From JAFGPJ01 sp964439135 (GTDB lineage Bacteria > Planctomycetota > Phycisphaerae > Sedimentisphaerales > Anaerobacaceae), in assembly GCA_964439135.1 (NCBI GenBank), contig CAYTNN010000126.1, positions 1-13,720 of the forward strand: 13,720 nt of DNA. Reading direction: 5' to 3'. The position numbers and the translations under genes were made by a program. Positions 5,921-13,249 of the stretch are shown here, piece after piece. Each line of letters opens with the position of its first letter. Position 1 is the first letter of the stretch. The notes below the pieces were generated by a model. The model did no database searches. It was not told where the DNA came from and saw nothing but the letters and a program-made list of their open reading frames with translations.

Positions 5921-7405
5921 TTATTTTTTCGCCAGAAAGTCGTTTATAGCAGCGGCGGCAATTCGGCCCTGGCCCATTGCCAGGATGACAGTTGCGGCGC
6001 CCGAAACAATATCGCCGCCGGCAAAAACGCCCGGAACCGAGGTGGCCATAGTTTCCTCGTCAATGACGATATTGCCCCACTTATTGAACTTCAGGCCGGG
6101 GGTCGTCTGGCGAATTAACGGATTTGCAATGTTGCCGATAGCTATTATACAAGTGTCAACGTCAATTCTAAACTCCGAGCCTTCAATGGGAATAGGCCGG
6201 CGTCGGCCGGATTCGTCCAGTTTACCAAGTTGATACTTGAGACATTCGATAGCAATAACACGGCTGTTCTGGTCGCCGATTATTCGTTTTGGGCTTTGTA
6301 ATATGTGAAATTCGATTCCTTCTTCCTGTGCGTGATGGACTTCCTCAATTCGAGCGGGCATTTCCTTTTCGGTTCTTCGATAGACCAGATAGACCTTTTC
6401 GGCTCCGAGTCGCAGTGCTGTTCTTGCTGAGTCCATAGCGACATTGCCGCCGCCAATAACGGCGACCTTCTTTGAGATGGCGATCGGGGTGTCGGCCCCG
6501 GAGCTAAAGTCGTATGCCTTCATAAGATTTGCGCGTGTGAGATACTCGTTGGCACTATATACGCCGATAAGGGACTCGCCTTCGATGCCCATAAACCTTG
6601 GCAGACCTGCTCCGACACCGATATAGGCGGCATCGAAGCCGTCCTCTTTGAAAAGTTGCTCGAGGGTTTTTGTTCTGCCGACAATGAAGTTACAGGTGAT
6701 TTTGACACCCATTTTGGTCAGGGTATCGATTTCCTTTTGCACAATGGCTTTAGGTAGTCTAAATTCCGGGATTCCATAAACCATTACGCCACCCGTTTTA
6801 TGAAAGGCCTCGAATATTGTAACATCGTGGCCAGCCCTTCTGAGGTCAGCGGCGGTAACAATACCGCCGGGACCCGAGCCGATTACGGCGACTTTCATTC
6901 CGGTCTCGGTTGCGACGGACGGGACGCTATCGCTGCCGGCGTTTCGGTCGAAGTCGGCGACAAATCTTTCAAGTCGGCCAATTGAAACGGCTTTTGTAGG
7001 GTCTTTGAATTTTAAGCCGACAGTGCATGTTTGCTGGCACTGGACTTCCTGCGGACACACTCTGCCACAAACAGCAGGCAATAGTGAGTTTTCCTTTATG
7101 ACATCCAGGGCTTTTTTGTAGTTTCCATCAGCAATAGCGGCAATAAAGTCTCTTATTCTGATTCGTACCGGACAGCCGTTAATGCAAGGTGCCGTTTTGC
7201 ACTGGAGGCAGCGCATAGCTTCCAGTCGCGCCTGGGTCTCGGTGTAGCCGGTTGCCACCTCGTTGACGTTACTCCTTCTGGTGATTGGGTCCTGTTCGGG
7301 CATACCCTGTGGGGGTATTTTGTATCTGTCGGCGGGTGTGAGCTTGCCGGTTTTTTGCTTTTCCAGAAGTTGCTGCAGAAGTTCTTGACTTTCTTTGTCT
7401 GTCAC
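5921..7405 (-). CDS. nfnB: NfnB/GltA-type large subunit of ferredoxin:NADP+ oxidoreductase
   Basis: A 494-residue flavin/iron-sulfur protein of the GltD-like family, often annotated 'glutamate synthase (NADPH) homotetrameric'. When paired with an NfnA-like small subunit, as here, it is better read as the large subunit of NADH-dependent reduced ferredoxin:NADP+ oxidoreductase, a cytosolic electron-bifurcating enzyme. It shows cysteine cluster 1 (Cys66, 69, 74, 78) and cluster 2 (Cys113, 117, 123, 127, with Glu120 nearby; Nfn enzymes use a glutamate ligand in one [4Fe-4S] cluster), the FAD dinucleotide fold GSGPGG (176-181), the NADPH fold GGGNVA (318-323), and the C-terminal FAD motif at 460-484. 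There is no glutaminase/synthase large subunit nearby. The start is GTG with only a poor Shine-Dalgarno, inside a palindromic agggatccct (7410-7419). The residues after it match the family N terminus. Confidence 0.9.
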   Translation of the reverse strand: MTDKESQELLQQLLEKQKTGKLTPADRYKIPPQGMPEQDPITRRSNVNEVATGYTETQARLEAMRCLQCKTAPCINGCPVRIRIRDFIAAIADGNYKKALDVIKENSLLPAVCGRVCPQEVQCQQTCTVGLKFKDPTKAVSIGRLERFVADFDRNAGSDSVPSVATETGMKVAVIGSGPGGIVTAADLRRAGHDVTIFEAFHKTGGVMVYGIPEFRLPKAIVQKEIDTLTKMGVKITCNFIVGRTKTLEQLFKEDGFDAAYIGVGAGLPRFMGIEGESLIGVYSANEYLTRANLMKAYDFSSGADTPIAISKKVAVIGGGNVAMDSARTALRLGAEKVYLVYRRTEKEMPARIEEVHHAQEEGIEFHILQSPKRIIGDQNSRVIAIECLKYQLGKLDESGRRRPIPIEGSEFRIDVDTCIIAIGNIANPLIRQTTPGLKFNKWGNIVIDEETMATSVPGVFAGGDIVSGAATVILAMGQGRIAAAAINDFLAKK

Positions 7406-7473
7406 TGTAAGGGATCCCTAACAATTGCTAAAGGTATCTGCTGCTTTTGACAAAAACAGATATGTTCAAGGTT

Positions 7474-8328
7474 CTATTTGTCCAGGCCTATTTTACATTT
7501 GTGTTCTTTATATTGTTTGTAGGCCTTTTGTTCCTGGTCCTTATAGGCGTTCAATCTTTTCATCATCAAGTCGAAGTTGACTTTGTGCCCGTCAAATTCC
7601 GGCCCGTCAACGCAAACGAATTTCGGCTGACCGTCAAATTCGATTCGGCAGCCGCCGCACATACCGGTACCGTCAACCATAATGGTGTTGAGTGATACTT
7701 GTGTGGGTATATTAAACTTCTTTGTTACCTCGCAGCAGAACTTCATCATTATAGCCGGGCCAATTACAAAGACCTGGTCTGGCTTTGGATTGCGTTGACA
7801 GCATTCTTTCAATGGTTCGGTTACCAGTGCTTTTCGTCCGTATGAGCCGTCATCGGTCGTGATTATCAGTTCGCTGCTTATCTGTGCGAATTCATCTTCG
7901 AGGATGAGCAGCTCTTTGCTTCTTGCCCCGAGGATGCTGATGATTTTGTTGCCCTGGGCCTTCAGGGCTTTTGCGATGGGCAACAAAGGTGCATTGCCGA
8001 TGCCGCCGCCAACGCAGACAACGGTGCCGAAATTTTCGAGATGAGTTGGCTTACCCAACGGCCCTGCGACGTTAGTGATTTCGTCACCCTGCTGCAAATC
8101 AGCTAATTCGGCGGTAGTTTTGCCGATGCGCTGCCATATCAGGCGGATGGTGCCCTTTCCCGGTTCGGCACCGGCAATTGTCAGGGGAATCCGCTCGGCG
8201 TATTCGTTGTTTATACTGATAATAACAAATTGGCCAGCTTCTCTTGCCTGCGCAACGAGTGGAGCTTCGATTTCAGCAGTGAAAACATCTTTTGAAAGCT
8301 GTTTTTTGGACACAATTTTGTGCGACAT
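7474..8328 (-). CDS. nfnA: NfnA-type small subunit (FAD/[2Fe-2S]/NAD-binding)
   Basis: A 284-residue ferredoxin-NADP reductase-like protein of the 'sulfide/dihydroorotate dehydrogenase-like FAD/NAD-binding' group. The FAD-binding beta barrel includes RIPLT (46-50). The pyridine-nucleotide fold begins at VGGGIGNAPLLP (106-117). The C-terminal [2Fe-2S] site is VDGTGMCGGCR (218-228) with Cys239; Asp219, Cys224, Cys227 and Cys239 match the Asp-plus-three-Cys ligand set reported for NfnA. The ATG is preceded by aaggag at good spacing. It is the first gene of a two-gene operon, 68 bp upstream of nfnB. The subunit order and pairing identify the complex as NfnAB, which couples NADH and reduced-ferredoxin oxidation to NADP+ reduction, and not as dihydroorotate dehydrogenase electron transfer: no pyrD is adjacent. 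Confidence 0.9.
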   Translation of the reverse strand: MSHKIVSKKQLSKDVFTAEIEAPLVAQAREAGQFVIISINNEYAERIPLTIAGAEPGKGTIRLIWQRIGKTTAELADLQQGDEITNVAGPLGKPTHLENFGTVVCVGGGIGNAPLLPIAKALKAQGNKIISILGARSKELLILEDEFAQISSELIITTDDGSYGRKALVTEPLKECCQRNPKPDQVFVIGPAIMMKFCCEVTKKFNIPTQVSLNTIMVDGTGMCGGCRIEFDGQPKFVCVDGPEFDGHKVNFDLMMKRLNAYKDQEQKAYKQYKEHKCKIGLDK

Positions 8329-8367
8329 TTCCGCTCCTTATTAGCCCAAATTCCCTGAAAATCAAGG

Positions 8368-8396
8368 ATTATCGCACACGCAAGCCATCATGTCAA
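8368..8396 (-). promoter_or_regulatory. Promoter of nfnA-nfnB
   Basis: On the minus strand a perfect TTGACA (8396-8391) and GATAAT (8373-8368, five of six) are separated by 17 bp. The start would be about 8361, giving a leader of some 33 nt that contains the strong Shine-Dalgarno of nfnA. No operator-like dyad is evident, consistent with constitutive expression. Confidence 0.78.
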
Positions 8397-8561
8397 GAAC
8401 TATTGTGGTTCGCAGAATAAGAGAAGTGTATTGGGAATCTGAAGGTTTTCAGAAGTGATGTCGTAACTTTTCGATATATGATCCTGCAGAACTAACGAGT
8501 TAATCGGCATTTTGGGGCAAGTTGAATGAGCAGTTAAACCTCATTATCCGAATTCATTTGC

Positions 8562-9752
8562 CTACTCTTCATGCCAATTAGTTACTACGAAACGCACGAC
8601 CTCATCATTCACACTTGCATCTCTCAGTGATGCATCGTAATTGAAAGTGCTGGAGTTTTTTTGCTCAAAGTTTTTGGCTACAACAGATCCATACAGATTT
8701 GCGGAGTTTTTCATTATTACATCCGCGTTTGGGGCGTAAATTACCCCGTAAAAATCGCTGCTGTTCTTGAATTGCATATTTTCGCAGCTATCGAGGCAAT
8801 ATATTTGAAGTTTTTTTGTGTCTTGTGTCAGGTTGTTGATAGTGCTTGAATTCTTGCCTTCATAATCCCCGCCTAAGTACAGAATCAAAGAAGCATCATT
8901 ATCTATTTGCACCTCGGCAGAATTACCAAGAATTATCTCGCCTGTAACATAGAGGGTAACGTCCCCATCGATCAAAAGCGTTTTGTTGTTCTGAAGGTTA
9001 ATGCCGCTATACTTGGCGGAATTGGTTACTGTTAAATCATCCGTTATAGGTTCACTGGACGGCAGCGATTCGAGCCACTGAGGCACTGTTATTGATGGCA
9101 ACTCGTACCTTTTCGTCATAACGTAAGTCGCGCCCGTGATATTAGCACCAAAGTCATCAATCACAATATCCGGATCTCCACCCATACCCACAACCACATC
9201 GCCATTTACGACGGCTGAGTTTTTAAATGTTAAAGCGCCTGATGCAATGCTATTCGTGCCGATCTTCAGATTTTCACTGTCTGTGTCGTAATTATACCAG
9301 TCCACTATAGCCGAGTTTTTTAACTCTACGCCCTCTTCTCCAAAGACGGCAAACTCAAACAGTCCCTGGGGTTTCAAAATGCAGGTAACTTTTCTCTCGG
9401 CGTGACCTGAAGTTCCGATGGACTCAATAGTATAACCAGTGCTTGGATTACCTGTAACTGTGTAACTAAAGACTGCGTCGCAATTGGGCAGACTTTCATT
9501 TGTCGCTTCAGGCAGGGTGCTGTCATTCCACGGTTTGACTTTCAATTTCTCGTTCATTGCAAACAGGGCCATTGTCAGCCCGGAATCGACAGCACAGCGA
9601 GCGGCAATATCAGATGCAGATCGTGTTGAGTAAATGCGGCTGCTCGTCCCCAGAGTCAGCATGCCCACGCCCATCGCAAGCAATATCATGACCGCAACAA
9701 CTGCCAGCGGTATAGCTGAGCCATTTCTTTTTGATTTTAGCAGCTTGTTCAT
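8562..9752 (-). CDS. PilX/GspK-like pseudopilin with asparagine-serine repeat beta-helix domain
   Basis: A 396-residue protein with a class III-like leader (KRNG/SAIPLAVVAVMILL; no acidic residue at mature position 5), as in PilX/GspK-like minor pilins. A helical segment runs to about residue 70. From about 130 to 375 it is beta-rich, with a recurring [K/T/G]-N-S-[A/S/I] tetrad at nine places (Asn146, 167, 178, 244, 277, 301, 330, 349 and 366), as expected for successive rungs of a right-handed beta helix. The final FYGVIYAPNADVIMKNS segment (334-350) resembles the domain I know as DUF7305 in planctomycete pilin-like proteins; the name is from memory. ATG follows gaggtga at short spacing. It is the last gene of the three-pilin operon, 34 bp after its neighbour. 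It is probably an envelope-exposed component or tip protein of a type II secretion or type IV pilus-like system. No terminator with a T tract was seen after it. Confidence 0.78.
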   Translation of the reverse strand: MNKLLKSKRNGSAIPLAVVAVMILLAMGVGMLTLGTSSRIYSTRSASDIAARCAVDSGLTMALFAMNEKLKVKPWNDSTLPEATNESLPNCDAVFSYTVTGNPSTGYTIESIGTSGHAERKVTCILKPQGLFEFAVFGEEGVELKNSAIVDWYNYDTDSENLKIGTNSIASGALTFKNSAVVNGDVVVGMGGDPDIVIDDFGANITGATYVMTKRYELPSITVPQWLESLPSSEPITDDLTVTNSAKYSGINLQNNKTLLIDGDVTLYVTGEIILGNSAEVQIDNDASLILYLGGDYEGKNSSTINNLTQDTKKLQIYCLDSCENMQFKNSSDFYGVIYAPNADVIMKNSANLYGSVVAKNFEQKNSSTFNYDASLRDASVNDEVVRFVVTNWHEE

Positions 9753-9786
9753 TATTCACCTCACTCTCATCTTAACAGTCCGATTT

Positions 9787-10308
9787 TTATTGATTGTGCG
9801 TAACCGCAGATGAAACAACGGTATTTGCCTGTGTCCCGTTATCAAGTGTAAGTATCATCTGGGTAGACTGGCCAACATTCCTGAAAGTGCAGGCAGTTAC
9901 ATTTCCACAGACGGTATCGATGCCCAGCGTCGCCCTCGGTTCTAATTGCCCGTATTCGAGATTCAAGTCACCATCCGCAGCGTAGAAACGCGCATATCGG
10001 TCAACGACAGTCGAAGAATCGCTTGCGTAGTAATAAACCTCGATCCAACTACCGGCGTCACCAAGGAGGATCTTCTCCCTGCTTGCGTTACGCATCACAA
10101 CGTCAAACTTTTTTCTCGCAACATAGCCATCGGTAACGACATCAGAGTTTATGCGGTCATACATATGGCTCCAACTGGATTGACCGTCCACTATGACTAC
10201 GCCGATTGCAAGTCCGACAACACTCATAATAACCATCGTTATCATCAACTCTACAAGCGTAAAGCCCCGTAGGTTTCTATGTCTTTTTTTAATTATTATC
10301 GTCCTCAT
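9787..10308 (-). CDS. Prepilin-type N-terminal cleavage/methylation protein (PilW/GspJ-like)
   Basis: A 173-residue pilin-like protein. The leader KRHRNLRG is followed by FTLVELMITMVIMSVVGLAIG, a textbook type IV prepilin signal: cleavage after Gly15, mature Phe1, and Glu5 in place. The rest is a small beta-rich globular domain with two cysteines (in TVCGNVTAC) that could form a disulfide. It is the middle gene of the operon, and the start lies 6 nt after the stop of the upstream prepilin gene, so translational coupling is likely. By position (after a PilV/GspI-like and before a PilX/GspK-like gene) it fits a PilW/GspJ-type minor pseudopilin. The sequence beyond the N terminus is not diagnostic. 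Confidence 0.85.
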   Translation of the reverse strand: MRTIIIKKRHRNLRGFTLVELMITMVIMSVVGLAIGVVIVDGQSSWSHMYDRINSDVVTDGYVARKKFDVVMRNASREKILLGDAGSWIEVYYYASDSSTVVDRYARFYAADGDLNLEYGQLEPRATLGIDTVCGNVTACTFRNVGQSTQMILTLDNGTQANTVVSSAVTHNQ

Positions 10309-10314
10309 CGTCCC

Positions 10315-10815
10315 TCAAAAAGTTTGGGTATAGATTGTAAGCCTGAATGATTTATCCACACCCTGAATGCCATCTACCCCCAAGTCCCGCTGCGCCCAGG
10401 CTACAACGACATTCAAGGCCCTCAATCCGGATTGAACGTCCTTCCATGACAAAGTAGCGTAGTAGTTGATATTATAGGAATCATTGGTATCCAACACTAC
10501 TGTATAGCTTCCTAACAGGTTAAAATCCAACGGCTTATCGAGATTGGCTTCGAGCGTGTCAATATTAAGATTCGAACCACAAAGTTCTGTCGGATCAAAG
10601 GTCACGTCACCACTTATGCCTCGCCAACTCTCGCAAAGCATCAATGCAATTCTGGCAGCAGCAGTCTGTGCTTTAGCTTTTCGCCCACCCAAAGCGGCAC
10701 TATATCTGAAGCTGGAAGTTCCGATAAACGCTATTAACAGGATCGTAACCGCAATCATTGTATCCACCAATGACACGCCCCGGTGACATCTAATTTTGCT
10801 TGTCTTTAGAACCAT
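10315..10815 (-). CDS. Prepilin-like protein with Asp at position 5 (PilV/GspI-like)
   Basis: A 166-residue pilin-like protein and the first gene of the operon. The leader ends CHRG and the mature N terminus would be VSLVDTMIAVTILLIAFIG. The site is recognisable, but the usual Glu5 is replaced by Asp, and Val instead of Phe stands at position 1. A single N-terminal hydrophobic helix is followed by a variable domain containing two cysteines (in LCESW and LCGSN). A strong Shine-Dalgarno (gggagg) lies 7 nt before ATG. The PilV/GspI-like call comes from gene order and helix pattern, and is tentative beyond 'prepilin-type protein'. Confidence 0.8.
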   Translation of the reverse strand: MVLKTSKIRCHRGVSLVDTMIAVTILLIAFIGTSSFRYSAALGGRKAKAQTAAARIALMLCESWRGISGDVTFDPTELCGSNLNIDTLEANLDKPLDFNLLGSYTVVLDTNDSYNINYYATLSWKDVQSGLRALNVVVAWAQRDLGVDGIQGVDKSFRLTIYTQTF

Positions 10816-10902
10816 TTGTGTCCTCCCTGCTGTAGGAAACAGCTCGGGTACTTAAACGAATTTACCGTTTCTGTCCGCCAGAGATAGTTACTAATACGTT
10901 GC

Positions 10903-10929
10903 TGCATTGCAATATTATAGGACAATGCA
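10903..10929 (-). promoter_or_regulatory. Pilin-operon -10 region flanked by an inverted repeat
   Basis: On the minus strand a perfect TATAAT lies at 10919-10914, about 100 nt upstream of the first pilin gene. No good -35 stands at 16-18 bp (the sequence there is G-rich). The -10 sits between the arms of a perfect 7-bp inverted repeat: tgcattg (10903-10909) and caatgca (10923-10929). A promoter lacking a -35, with a dyad around the -10, suggests control by a dedicated regulator. This is inference. Confidence 0.5.
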
Positions 10930-11193
10930 TTAACGAACCCCCATTAAGCTTGACCGCCTTAAACATGACATACGCAAACCATCACTGAAAGTTAATCAAA
11001 GTTGTACTAACACATGATTTAATCGACATAAAAAGCCATGAGGTTTATATGAAAATCGCTGTATTTACTCCCCCTGACGGCAATTTAAAGACAGCGATCT
11101 GCTGATTCACCAACTGGGTCCGTCCATTACCATTTAAAGTATACGACAACAAAGTCAAAAGCAAAATCTACGGGTTTATTCGTGATAGTACCG
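10930..11193. other. Intergenic stretch between pilin operon and scpA
   Basis: Apart from the possible decayed frame at 11049-11225, I see no intact gene, terminator or convincing promoter here. A TTGACC at 10950-10955 (+) lacks a -10 partner. No hairpin with a T tract follows the scpA stop on the minus strand, so how scpA transcription ends is not evident. Confidence 0.4.
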
Positions 11194-11225
11194 CTAACCG
11201 GCAGTTTGGTGTTTATGGTCTTTAG
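11049..11225 (+). pseudogene. Possible decayed small gene, NifX/NifB-like N terminus, with in-frame TGA
   Basis: The frame starts at ATG 11049, with gagg (11040-11043) 5 nt upstream. It reads MKIAVFTPPDGNLKTAIC, then TGA at 11103-11105, then continues open for 39 codons (including RPLPFKVYDNKVKSKIYG) to TAG at 11223-11225. The opening M-K-I-A-V and a later '..F.VYD....' strand resemble dinitrogenase iron-molybdenum cofactor biosynthesis domains (NifX/NafY type), which begin this way and carry an 'HFGRA..F.+YD' segment. The family residues around the stop are not well conserved, and the product would be only half a domain. The 3' end overlaps the end of scpA on the opposite strand by 32 bp. 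It could be a remnant truncated by the scpA side, or chance. Confidence 0.28.
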
Positions 11226-12192
11226 CGGGTTCCTTGTTTTCTTGCTCCTGGGGTGAAATCGTCGAATCGCTTTTTAGCGGCAACTCGGCGATTGGTATGG
11301 TAGATGACTGTTGCTGCTGGGCCTCCAATGAAACCGACGTTTCGCGTTTTGGAGGCAATTCAGAAATAGCGATCGGCAGCCTTTTTTGCTGTTCAGCTTG
11401 ATCTGACTTCTCGCTGCCGACCTCGGTGGTAAGGATAGCCTTTTGCACGGCCTGTTCTGCAGGTTCTTCTGTTAAGGATCGTACATATATAGAAGAATCG
11501 GACGCTTGCTCAACCCAGGCCAATTTCTCGCGAATCAATTCCAAAAGTGCCAGAAACAATCCAATCATCACAATGCGATTGGTTCTGGACTCGAAAATGC
11601 GTTCAAAAGTCATCGGCCCCTCAGTCTGCAAACGGTGCAGAATCTCTATCTGGTACAAATCTATAGGCGTATCGTCCTTAATACTGCTTATATCACGAAC
11701 GGTACCAGTAGCTCTACATATTGTATCAAAAGCTTCCAGCAAATCCCAGATGCTCACCTGCTCAATGTCAATCTCAGGTTCTGCGTCCGGTTTTAGCTGC
11801 TCGACAATAGTGCCAGGCCGTGGAAAACGCTCTTTTTGCTCGTTAGCGGCAGCGTTCAGTAGATTAGCGGCATCTTTGAACTTTTTATATTCGAGGAGCT
11901 GGCGGATAAGCTCTCTGCGGGGATCGGACAAATCATCATCCTGAAATTGATCAGGCTCAGCTTTCGGCAGGAGCATTGCCGATTTTATCTGCATCAACGT
12001 CGCTGCCATTACTAAAAAGTCACCTGCCAAATCAATATCAAGACTTTTGAGCAATTCAATGTAACGGATGTACTGGTTGGTTATCTTGGCGATGGGAATA
12101 TCGTAGATATCCACCTCTTCTTTGCGGACAAGATACAAAAGCAAATCCAGAGGTCCTGCAAATATTTCGAGATTGACGCGATAATCAGCCAT
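11194..12192 (-). CDS. scpA: Segregation and condensation protein A (kleisin) with long C-terminal tail
   Basis: The kleisin subunit of the bacterial SMC-ScpAB condensin, acting on the nucleoid. Residues 1-75 are the SMC-neck-binding N-terminal domain, with the hallmark FAGPLDLLLYLV (11-22) and DIYDIPIAKITNQY (28-41). The C-terminal winged helix that binds the SMC head lies at about 175-240. The usual ~250-residue protein is then extended by about 85 residues of Gln/Glu/Ser/Pro-rich tail containing an imperfect duplication (LPIAISELPPKRETSVSLEA at 272-291 and IPIAELPLKSDSTISPQEQE at 299-318). ATG 12192 is preferred (aagg 5 nt upstream). An in-frame GTG at 12198, overlapping the trpS stop, would add two residues. 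It is translationally coupled to trpS. No scpB is in the window. Confidence 0.92.
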   Translation of the reverse strand: MADYRVNLEIFAGPLDLLLYLVRKEEVDIYDIPIAKITNQYIRYIELLKSLDIDLAGDFLVMAATLMQIKSAMLLPKAEPDQFQDDDLSDPRRELIRQLLEYKKFKDAANLLNAAANEQKERFPRPGTIVEQLKPDAEPEIDIEQVSIWDLLEAFDTICRATGTVRDISSIKDDTPIDLYQIEILHRLQTEGPMTFERIFESRTNRIVMIGLFLALLELIREKLAWVEQASDSSIYVRSLTEEPAEQAVQKAILTTEVGSEKSDQAEQQKRLPIAISELPPKRETSVSLEAQQQQSSTIPIAELPLKSDSTISPQEQENKEPAKDHKHQTAG

Positions 12193-12194
12193 TA

Positions 12195-13160
12195 TCACCT
12201 TCTCAACCCAACAGCCTGACGTGCCTTTTCGAGCGTCTCTCCGGCCACAGATTTTGCCCGCTCGGCACCGTTAGCAAGAACTTCTTTGACATAATCCATA
12301 TTGTTTTCAAGCTCGGCCCTTTTCTGCCGGTACGGCTTGAAATAGTCTATCATCAACTCAGCAAGGCGTTTCTTGGCCTGGCCATAGCCCAGACCACCGG
12401 CGCGATACTTATTGTCCCACTCACACAACTCATCGGAAGAGGCAACCAGCTTCAAAAGGGCAAAAACATTGCATTTGTCGGGATTTTTGGGCTCTTCGAC
12501 CGGCACTGAATCGGTCACGATTCTCATAATCTTTTTTTTAACGCTGGTTTCCGGCTCGAATATTTCAATAGTATTTCCATAGCTCTTGCTCATTTTTCTC
12601 CCGTCGATACCCGGGACAACAGCAACAGATTCGATGATATGCTCGGTGGGTACGGTGAAAATTTCGCCGTACGCGTTGTTGAATCGGATGGCAATATCGC
12701 GAGTCACCTCGATGTGTTGTTTCTGGTCGGCACCGACGGGGACTAAGTCGCTCTGGTAAATCAGGATGTCCGCCGCCTGCAGGACCGGGTACGCGAACAG
12801 GCCGTGATTAGGACTCAAACCTTGAGCAACTTTGTCCTTGTAGCTTGTGCATCGTTGCAATAGCCCCATTGGGGTTATGCATGAGAGTAACCAGGTAAGC
12901 TCTGTAACTTCAGGCACATCCGATTGACGCCAGAAGATGGTTTTTTCGGTATCGAGGCCTAAAGCAATGTAATCCATCGCGACGCCAAGAGTAAGGCCGG
13001 CAACCTCATCAGGAGCCGGGTTGCTCGTAAGAGCGTGATAGTCGGCGATGAAATAAAAGCAATTGTGCTGGCCCTGAAGTTTCAGGTGCTGACGCATGGC
13101 ACCGAAAAAGTTCCCTATATGAAGTCTGCCGGATGGCTGTATGCCCGAAAGTACCCTCAA
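12195..13160 (-). CDS. trpS: Tryptophanyl-tRNA synthetase
   Basis: A class I aminoacyl-tRNA synthetase of 321 residues, normal for bacterial TrpS, catalysing ATP-dependent charging of tRNA-Trp in the cytosol. The ATP-binding signature is PSGRLHIGN (9-17, the HIGH equivalent), and KMSKS is intact at 189-193. The tryptophan-pocket and dimer segment is at 122-161 (FAYPVLQAADIL...). The start is an unusual TTG, supported by aggagg 5 nt upstream, and the product then starts exactly at the family N terminus (MRVLSGIQPSG). It is the first gene of a trpS-scpA pair, with the scpA ATG 2 nt after its stop. Confidence 0.96.
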   Translation of the reverse strand: MRVLSGIQPSGRLHIGNFFGAMRQHLKLQGQHNCFYFIADYHALTSNPAPDEVAGLTLGVAMDYIALGLDTEKTIFWRQSDVPEVTELTWLLSCITPMGLLQRCTSYKDKVAQGLSPNHGLFAYPVLQAADILIYQSDLVPVGADQKQHIEVTRDIAIRFNNAYGEIFTVPTEHIIESVAVVPGIDGRKMSKSYGNTIEIFEPETSVKKKIMRIVTDSVPVEEPKNPDKCNVFALLKLVASSDELCEWDNKYRAGGLGYGQAKKRLAELMIDYFKPYRQKRAELENNMDYVKEVLANGAERAKSVAGETLEKARQAVGLRR

Positions 13161-13220
13161 ACTAACCTCCTGATATTAAAAGCTGAATAATTTAATTTAA
13201 AACATAAACAGTTATAGCCG

Positions 13221-13249
13221 AAAATAACGCGATGAACTGCGATTGTCAA
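13221..13249 (-). promoter_or_regulatory. Promoter of trpS-scpA
   Basis: On the minus strand a perfect TTGACA (13249-13244) and TATTTT (13226-13221, four of six) are separated by 17 bp. The start would be about 13214, and the leader about 54 nt, AT-rich, ending in the aggagg site of trpS. No T-box specifier or antiterminator structure was recognised, so there is no sign of tRNA-Trp-responsive control. Confidence 0.7.

Noticed and set aside
8525..8545. aatgag/ctcatt dyad after the PilX-like gene as terminator
   Set aside because: The stem is only 6 bp with a 9-nt AT-rich loop and no T tract.
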